Source: Mycobacterium sp. PSTR-4-N
GTDB lineage: Bacteria; Actinomycetota; Actinomycetes; Mycobacteriales; Mycobacteriaceae
Length of the DNA stretch: 64,000 bases
NCBI RefSeq assembly: GCF_022348085.1
Contig: NZ_JAKRFN010000009.1
Coordinates: 1 to 64,000, forward strand
Direction of reading: 5' to 3'
Positions within the stretch are counted from its first letter, which is position 1, and the number at the start of each line of letters is the position of its first letter. Below, piece by piece: positions 58,991 through 64,000 of this stretch. Made by a program: the position numbers and the translations under genes. The notes beneath the pieces were generated by a model that searched no databases, was not told where the DNA came from, and saw nothing but the letters and a program-made list of their open reading frames with translations.

Positions 58991-60631
58991 GTGAACCCCT
59001 CGACCGCGCAGGCTCGGGTGGTCGTCGACGAGCTCGTCCGCGGCGGCGTCCGCGACGTCGTCCTGTGCCCGGGCTCGCGCAACGCTCCGCTCGCCTTCGC
59101 CCTGCACGACGCCGACCGTGCCGGCCGCTTGCGGTTGCACGTCCGCATCGACGAGCGCACCGCCGGCTTCCTGGCCATCGGCCTCGCTGTCGCGCAAGGC
59201 GCGCCGGTGTGCGTGGCGATGACGTCGGGCACCGCGGTGGCCAACCTCGGGCCTGCCGTCGTGGAGGCCAACTACGCCCGCGTCCCGCTGATCGTGCTCA
59301 GTGCGAACCGGCCCTACGAGCTGCTCGGCACCGGGGCCAACCAGACCTTCGAACAGCTCGGCTACTTCGGCACCCAGATGCGGGCCAACATCAGCCTCGG
59401 CCTGGCCGAGGACGTCCCGGAGAAGATGGCCTCCCTCAACGCCCAGTGGCGGTCGGCGACGTGCCGGGTGCTGGTCGCCGCGACGGGCGCGCGGTCGGCC
59501 AACGCGGGGCCCGTGCAGTTCGACATCCCGCTGCGCGAACCGCTGGTGCCCCCCGTGGACGAACCCGGCGAGCCCTACGCTCCCGAAGGCCGTCCCGGCG
59601 GGCGGCCGTGGACGATCACCCCGCCCGTCACGTTCGACCAGCCGCTGGACATCGACATCACCCCGGACACCGTGGTGATCGCCGGCCACGGCGCCGGCGG
59701 GCATCCGAACCTCGCGCATCTGCCCACGGTCGCCGAGCCGACCGCTCCGTATGCCGCCAACCCGTTGCATCCGTTGGCGCTGAACCTGATTCGTCCCCAG
59801 CAGGTGATCATGCTGGGCCGGCCGACGTTGCACCGTCCCGTGTCGGCGCTGCTGGCCGACCCGTCGATTCCGGTGTACGCGTTGACCACCGGGCCGCGGT
59901 GGCCGGACGTGTCGGGTAACTCGCAGGCGACGGGCACGCGCGCGGTCACCTCAGGTGAGCCGAGCCAGGAGTGGCGCGACCGGTGCGCGCGGGCCCACCG
60001 GCAGGCCTGCGAGGCGGTGCGCGGTCAGCTCGCCGCCCACCCGCTGACCACCGGGCTCCATGTCGCCGAAGCCGTCGCCGACGCGGTGCGGCCGGGCGAC
60101 CAATTGGTCCTCGGCGCAAGCAATCCGGTGCGCGACATCGCGTTGGTCGGCTTCAACACCCCCGACGTCACGGTCCGCTCCAATCGGGGCGTCGCCGGGA
60201 TCGACGGCACCGTGTCGACGGCCATCGGGGCGGCCCTGGCCCATGAACGCGCGACGGGCGGGCGCACCGTCGCGCTGATCGGTGACCTCACGTTCGTGCA
60301 CGACAGCTCGGGCCTGCTCGTCGGGCCGACCGAGCCGATACCGACTGCGCTGACGATCGTGGTGTCGAATGACAACGGCGGCGGCATCTTCGAGCTGCTC
60401 GAGCAGGGTGATCCGCGCTTCGCCGACGTGTCCTCGCGCATCTTCGGCACCCCGCACGACGTCGACGTCGGCGCGTTGTGTCGTGCGTACCACGTGGAGA
60501 ACCGGCAGATCGAGGCCGCCGATCTCGCAGCCTCCCTCGACGAACCGCACGACGGTATCCGGGTGTTCGAGGTCAAAGCCGACCGGTCGTCGCTGCGGTC
60601 GCTGCACGCGTCGATCAAGGCTGCCCTGTGA
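58991..60631 (+). CDS. menD: SEPHCHC synthase (MenD)
   Basis: A 546-residue thiamine-diphosphate enzyme that joins isochorismate and 2-oxoglutarate in menaquinone synthesis. Strong family blocks: [37 protein letters not shown] (split: [12 protein letters not shown]), [15 protein letters not shown] with the catalytic Glu, and the ThDP motif in [15 protein letters not shown] to [15 protein letters not shown] (about residues 435-465). GTG 58991 gives the MNPST start of other mycobacterial MenD proteins. It follows bpoC by 2 nt and overlaps DUF3592 by 4 nt. Confidence 0.96.
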   Translation: MNPSTAQARVVVDELVRGGVRDVVLCPGSRNAPLAFALHDADRAGRLRLHVRIDERTAGFLAIGLAVAQGAPVCVAMTSGTAVANLGPAVVEANYARVPLIVLSANRPYELLGTGANQTFEQLGYFGTQMRANISLGLAEDVPEKMASLNAQWRSATCRVLVAATGARSANAGPVQFDIPLREPLVPPVDEPGEPYAPEGRPGGRPWTITPPVTFDQPLDIDITPDTVVIAGHGAGGHPNLAHLPTVAEPTAPYAANPLHPLALNLIRPQQVIMLGRPTLHRPVSALLADPSIPVYALTTGPRWPDVSGNSQATGTRAVTSGEPSQEWRDRCARAHRQACEAVRGQLAAHPLTTGLHVAEAVADAVRPGDQLVLGASNPVRDIALVGFNTPDVTVRSNRGVAGIDGTVSTAIGAALAHERATGGRTVALIGDLTFVHDSSGLLVGPTEPIPTALTIVVSNDNGGGIFELLEQGDPRFADVSSRIFGTPHDVDVGALCRAYHVENRQIEAADLAASLDEPHDGIRVFEVKADRSSLRSLHASIKAAL

Positions 60632-61158
60632 CGGCACTGCTCGCGCGCCTGAAGGCGTTGTGGCAGTTCATCATTCCGCATCTTTACGGCGAGCCGGGGG
60701 AGACGCGGCGGGGCCGGGTGCTGCGCAGGATTCGGATCGGCATCGTGGTGGTGGCGTGCCTGGTGACGCTGCAGTCGGTGCTTCTGGTGGTGGGTGCGTG
60801 GCGTGACGACCGCCAGATCGAGCGGCACATGGGTGTCGCCGAAGCGACTGTCCTGGATGCCGGACCGCGGCGGTCGACGATCGAATTCGTCACGCCCGAC
60901 AGGGTGACCTACCGACCGGAACTGGGGGTGTTGTACCCGTCCGAGTTGGAGAACGGCATGCAGATCTACGTCGAATACGACACCAACAACCCGGATCTGG
61001 TACGGGTACGGGATCGCGATGCATCGTTGGCGATCATCCCGGCAGGTTCCATCGCGGTCCTGGCATGGCTGGTCGCCGGTGCCGCGTTGGGCGTCACCGC
61101 GGCGGTGCAGCGCCGCCTGGAAAACCAGGACGCTCCGACTCAGGGCGCGACGAGCTGA
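60628..61158 (+). CDS. DUF3592-type membrane protein
   Basis: A 176-residue protein with two membrane helices ([22 protein letters not shown], about 36-57; [21 protein letters not shown], about 141-161) flanking an extracytoplasmic beta-rich domain ([31 protein letters not shown]), like DUF3592. Corresponds to Rv0556. GTG 60628 overlaps the menD stop by 4 nt. Its 3' end overlaps the convergent DsbA-like gene by 19 nt. Function unknown. Confidence 0.82.
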   Translation: MTALLARLKALWQFIIPHLYGEPGETRRGRVLRRIRIGIVVVACLVTLQSVLLVVGAWRDDRQIERHMGVAEATVLDAGPRRSTIEFVTPDRVTYRPELGVLYPSELENGMQIYVEYDTNNPDLVRVRDRDASLAIIPAGSIAVLAWLVAGAALGVTAAVQRRLENQDAPTQGATS

Positions 61159-61826
61159 TCGAGCCAGTCGGCGTCGGAGATGTCGACCTTCTCCCCGGAG
61201 TTCAGGTCGACGACGGTCGGGGTGCCGGTGTCGACCGGATCCGCGGTGTAGAGCAACTCGAAATTGGCCTGCTCCAGTTCGTCGACGTCGACCACCTCCT
61301 TGGCCTGGGAGATGGTGTCGGCGACGGGTTCGGGCAGCCCTGCACTGCGTGCGATGGTGCGCAGCTCGTCTCCGGTGAACGCCGGGCCGCCCGGATCCTG
61401 CTGTGCCCACAGCTCTTCGACGAAGTGCTGGAACTGCACACCTGACGTGGTCGAGTCGCCTGCGGGTTCCGCGGCGGCGAACATGGCGTTGACCACGGCC
61501 GCCGAGTAGCCCTGCCCCTCCTCGTCGAGGAACGTGAGGGGGCGGTAGGTGACCTGAACCCCGCCCACCGCCAGGTAGTACGCGATCTGGTCGCCGAACT
61601 GCTGCTGAAGCTCATGGCAGTGAGTGCACTGCGGCTCGGTGAAGATCTCGATGTGCACCGGCGCGTCGTCGAATCCGGCGACGACGCCGTAGCCGTCGGC
61701 CGACAGAGCCAACGGGGCGGTGACGGGATCGGGACGGGCGGTGCCGGCGATCTCTTCGGCACAGCCGGCCGTAAACAACAGCAGCCCGACCACGATCAGG
61801 AGCCGCGCCGTCCGCGTCGTCTGCAT
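61140..61826 (-). CDS. DsbA-like thioredoxin-fold lipoprotein
   Basis: A 228-residue secreted thiol-disulfide oxidoreductase of the DsbA/thioredoxin_4 type. Lipobox LLFTAGC (Cys about residue 22) anchors it outside; the active CxxC is in [16 protein letters not shown] (Cys about 65 and 68), and cis-Pro lies in [14 protein letters not shown] 61826 has TATTCT (61834-61839) 7 nt upstream. It may oxidise exported cysteine pairs. No DsbB or VKOR gene is nearby. Confidence 0.87.
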   Translation of the reverse strand: MQTTRTARLLIVVGLLLFTAGCAEEIAGTARPDPVTAPLALSADGYGVVAGFDDAPVHIEIFTEPQCTHCHELQQQFGDQIAYYLAVGGVQVTYRPLTFLDEEGQGYSAAVVNAMFAAAEPAGDSTTSGVQFQHFVEELWAQQDPGGPAFTGDELRTIARSAGLPEPVADTISQAKEVVDVDELEQANFELLYTADPVDTGTPTVVDLNSGEKVDISDADWLDQLVAP

Positions 61827-61833
61827 GTCGGGA

Positions 61834-61839
61834 AGAATA
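61834..61839 (-). promoter_or_regulatory. -10 element (TATTCT) of the DsbA-like lipoprotein
   Basis: TATTCT on the minus strand lies 7 nt before ATG 61826, a leaderless arrangement that also supports this start. Confidence 0.5.
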
Positions 61840-61890
61840 ACGCCGCACCACGGGCAATTCGCGCGACATATCCCTGCTCGCAACCTCCGG

Positions 61891-61906
61891 GACAGGTCGT
61901 CCTGTC
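61891..61906. promoter_or_regulatory. Stem-loop just before mgtA
   Basis: GACAGG (61891-61896) and CCTGTC (61901-61906) pair around TCGT, ending 11 nt before GTG 61918. It may be an operator or a 5'-UTR structure that occludes the ribosome site of mgtA. No known consensus. Confidence 0.35.
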
Positions 61907-61917
61907 ACCGTCGGGAC

Positions 61918-63045
61918 GTGCGCGTCGCAATCGTCGCAGAGTCGTTCCTCCCGAATGTCAACGGCGTCACCAACTCGGTGCTTCGGGTGATGGAGCATCT
62001 CCGTCGCACCGGCCATGAGGTCCTGGTCATCGCTCCGGACACCCCGCGGGGCGAGCCGGCGGCCGACCGCGTTCACGACGGCGTGCGCATCCACCGCGTG
62101 CCGGCCATGATGTTCCCGAAGGTGACCTCGCTACCGCTGGGTGTGCCGCGACCGCGGATGGTCGGTGTGCTGCGCGGCTTCGATCCCGACGTGGTGCACC
62201 TGGCGTCCCCTGCGCTGCTCGGCTGGGGTGGCGTCCACGCGGCCCGGCACCTCGGTGTTCCCTCGGTCGCGGTGTTCCAGACCGATGTTGCCGGCTTCGC
62301 GCAGAGCTACGGCATCGGCGTGATGTCGCATGCTGCGTGGGCGTGGACCCGCCGGTTGCACAGCAAGGCCGACCGCACCCTCGCACCGTCCACTGCGGCT
62401 ATGGACGATCTTGTGGCGCACGGCATTCCGCGGGTACACCGGTGGGCGCGCGGCGTGGACATCACCGGATTCGCCCCGTCGGCGCGCGACGAGCAGCTGC
62501 ACCGGGTGTGGTCCCCGGACGGAAAACCCGTCGTCGGCTTCGTCGGCCGGCTCGCCCCGGAGAAGCATGTGGAACGGCTCGCCCCGCTGGCCGAACGCGA
62601 CGACATCCAGGTCGTCATCGTCGGTGACGGCGTGGACCGCGCCAAACTCGAGGCTCAGCTGCCGAAAGCAGTGTTCACCGGCGCGCTCTACGGCGCCGAG
62701 CTCGCCGCGGCCTACGCCAGTATGGACGTCTTCGTCCACCCCGGCGAGCACGAGACGTTCTGCCAGGCCGTTCAGGAGGCGATGGCGTCAGGGGTGCCGG
62801 TGATCGCCCCGGACGCGGGCGGCCCGCGCGATCTGGTGGCCCCGTACCGCACCGGGCTGTTGCTGCCGGTGCCGGAGTTCACCGACCGGCTCTCGGAGTC
62901 GGCGGACCATCTCGTCGCCGAGCGGCGGCGGTATGCGGTCGCGGCGCGACGCAGTGTGCTGGGTCGTACCTGGCCGGTGATCTGCGACGAGTTGCTCGGA
63001 CACTACGACGAGGTGGCTGGTCGGCGCGGGGCCCGGGCCGCGTGA
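61918..63045 (+). CDS. mgtA: GDP-mannose-dependent alpha-mannosyltransferase (MgtA/PimB-type)
   Basis: A 375-residue GT4 (GT-B fold) glycosyltransferase matching Rv0557, described as adding mannose to glucuronosyl diacylglycerol to prime lipomannan-like glycolipids. N-terminal [22 protein letters not shown] with the acceptor site, [17 protein letters not shown] for donor phosphate binding, and the EX7E motif in [19 protein letters not shown] (about residue 277) are visible. GTG 61918 is the first plausible start in the divergent promoter region. Confidence 0.93.
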   Translation: MRVAIVAESFLPNVNGVTNSVLRVMEHLRRTGHEVLVIAPDTPRGEPAADRVHDGVRIHRVPAMMFPKVTSLPLGVPRPRMVGVLRGFDPDVVHLASPALLGWGGVHAARHLGVPSVAVFQTDVAGFAQSYGIGVMSHAAWAWTRRLHSKADRTLAPSTAAMDDLVAHGIPRVHRWARGVDITGFAPSARDEQLHRVWSPDGKPVVGFVGRLAPEKHVERLAPLAERDDIQVVIVGDGVDRAKLEAQLPKAVFTGALYGAELAAAYASMDVFVHPGEHETFCQAVQEAMASGVPVIAPDAGGPRDLVAPYRTGLLLPVPEFTDRLSESADHLVAERRRYAVAARRSVLGRTWPVICDELLGHYDEVAGRRGARAA

Positions 63046-63183
63046 CCCGGTGGCTCCGACGCGCTGGTTCGACTGAGCGGGGTTAATCCGCCTGCCGGGC
63101 GGGTACAGCACTCGCTACGGCTCCGCTGCTGCTCCGATGGCGACACAGCGTTGTGCCGGTGTCGCGGCGGAGAGTGAGGATCC

Positions 63184-63810
63184 ATGATCGGTGCCCTGTA
63201 TGACGCTGCGCTCAGCGGGCAGCGATGTTGGATCCGCAGCGCCGACTACCAAACCAGGGTTCTGCACGTCGACCGGTGGCTGGCCGAATGCGACGACGAC
63301 CCCTTCGATGCTGCGCTGGCCGCCCGCGCCGAGGGGCCGACGATCGATCTGGCGTGCGGCCCGGGACGCTTCGCCGCCTGGCTGAGCCGCCGCGGCATCC
63401 CCGCGATCGGCATCGATCAGTCGGCGGTCGCGGTACGCCTGGCCGAGCAGCGGGGCGCGCGGGCGCTGCGTGGCGACGTCTTCGACACGGTGCCGCGGGA
63501 GGGCTGGTGGCAGACGGTGCTGCTGGCCGACGGCAACATCGGTATCGGCGGCCACCCGCTGCGCATGTTCAACCGGTGCCGCGCCCTACTGCGCGAGGGC
63601 GGCCACTGCGTCATCGAGTTCGACCCTGCGGTGACCGGGACGGTGACGACGATGGTGCGGTTGGAGACCGACGGCGAGGTCGGCCCGTGGTTCACGTGGG
63701 CCTCCGTCGGCCTCGATGCCGTCGAGGAACTCGGTCAGCGAGTGTCGTTGCGGCTCAAGGACGTCGAGATCATCGGCGGGCGCGGCATGGCCGAACTGGC
63801 TGCCATCTGA
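63184..63810 (+). CDS. Class I SAM-dependent methyltransferase, paralogue of the one at 28633
   Basis: A 208-residue methyltransferase: IDLACGPGRFAAWLSRRG (about residues 57-74) is motif I, IDQSAVAVRLAEQRG motif II, and LLADGNIGIGGHP the shared distinctive block. The start MIGALYDAALSGQRCWIRS and the end GPWFTWASVGLDAVEEL align through their length with the methyltransferase at 28633. GAGGA precedes ATG 63184 by 5 nt. In H37Rv menG/ubiE follows mgtA; this protein is not of that family. Substrate unknown. Confidence 0.86.
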   Translation: MIGALYDAALSGQRCWIRSADYQTRVLHVDRWLAECDDDPFDAALAARAEGPTIDLACGPGRFAAWLSRRGIPAIGIDQSAVAVRLAEQRGARALRGDVFDTVPREGWWQTVLLADGNIGIGGHPLRMFNRCRALLREGGHCVIEFDPAVTGTVTTMVRLETDGEVGPWFTWASVGLDAVEELGQRVSLRLKDVEIIGGRGMAELAAI

Positions 63811-63845
63811 GCCGGTCCGATCCGATCCGGTCGGTTGCGCATTTG

Positions 63846-63875
63846 TTGCACATCGGCAACTGTTTTCGCTATGAC
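63846..63875 (+). promoter_or_regulatory. Sigma-70-type promoter before the last gene
   Basis: TTGCAC (63846-63851) and TATGAC (63870-63875) are separated by 18 nt, close to the housekeeping -35/-10 pattern. The expected start is about 35 nt before ATG 63919, and AGGAGG follows in the leader. Confidence 0.5.
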
Positions 63876-63918
63876 GGAGGGTGCAGACGCAGTTCGCTCG
63901 CGTAGAGGAGGCCCTTCG

Positions 63919-64000
63919 ATGGCAGGAGCGTCGTTTCCCGACGCCGTGAGCAGGCCGATGGTGGCCGTGGCCGACAGGGCACTGCGCTGCCGTCCGCTCA
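63919..64000 (+). CDS. 5' end of an unidentified gene (cut by window edge)
   Basis: From ATG 63919 an open frame runs to the edge, giving 27 residues starting MAGASFPDAVSRPMVAVADR. An AGGAGG at 63906-63911 is a good ribosome site 7 nt upstream, and a promoter lies at 63846-63875. The segment is too short to name a family. Confidence 0.5.
   Translation, partial: MAGASFPDAVSRPMVAVADRALRCRPL

Noticed and set aside
1..64000. CRISPR arrays, tRNA or rRNA genes
   Set aside because: No regularly spaced repeats and no cloverleaf or rRNA-like sequence were recognised in any intergenic gap.

Overview
This window is a high-GC actinobacterial chromosome segment that reads as a rapidly growing Mycobacterium (Mycolicibacterium type). 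From memory of M. tuberculosis H37Rv, its backbone follows the Rv0524-Rv0557 neighbourhood: hemL, a phosphatase, tlpA-like, ccdA, resB, ccsA, MinD-like, DUF4229, menA, mtnP/pnp, galE3-like, GT2, DUF2064, an integral membrane protein, menE, DUF3349, pitA, VOC, SDR, menB, fadD8-like, menC, bpoC, menD, DUF3592 and mgtA. No tRNA, rRNA or CRISPR array was seen.

Layout. 1-5134: tail of an IS110-family transposase, then an accessory stretch (MpaB-type oxygenase with its TetR regulator, a flavin/heme-type oxidase pair with a cytochrome P450, a Ddn-like enzyme). 5211-12758: hemL plus a System II cytochrome c maturation operon in which almost every gene overlaps the next by 1-4 nt, followed by a MinD-like ATPase. 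12817-18121: a six-gene MoxR/DUF58/VWA membrane cluster on the minus strand, sitting where H37Rv has PE_PGRS6 and fabH. 18222-25407: menA, an orphan Emb-type arabinosyltransferase, mtnP, galE3-like, nitronate monooxygenase. 25484-27212: a two-component system. 27315-32110: GT2, DUF2064, methyltransferase, molybdopterin oxidoreductase, then a glycosyltransferase-like membrane protein. 32325-36251: an Asp23/AmaP envelope-stress cluster with phospholipase D and CsbD. 36248-43559: menE, pitA flanked by two DUF3349 genes, an acyl-CoA ligase, SDR and menB. 43563-49538: Ddn-like, HAD, then a tight four-gene operon (GT2, acyl-CoA dehydrogenase-like, PIG-L deacetylase, NodS-like methyltransferase) and a fadD8-like ligase. 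49633-54518: a second ligase, SOUL protein, ECF42-type sigma factor with its YCII/DGPF partner, SRPBCC and MarR. 54515-63045: menC, two DJ-1 family genes, a DUF559 protein, bpoC, menD, DUF3592, a DsbA-like lipoprotein and mgtA. The right edge has a methyltransferase paralogous to the one at 28.6 kb and the start of an unidentified gene.

The coherent themes are respiration and envelope: haem synthesis and cytochrome c assembly, menaquinone synthesis (menA, menE, menB, menC and menD scattered over 42 kb), phosphate uptake, and lipoglycan or arabinan glycosyltransferases. The most promising leads are the unnamed four-gene operon at 44784-47798, a consensus KstR box at 49550-49563, a tandem 11-bp PHO-box-like site before pitA at 37825-37846, the orphan Emb protein, and the MoxR cluster with degenerate VWA metal sites. 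Family assignments come from reading the protein sequences by eye; no database search was possible.
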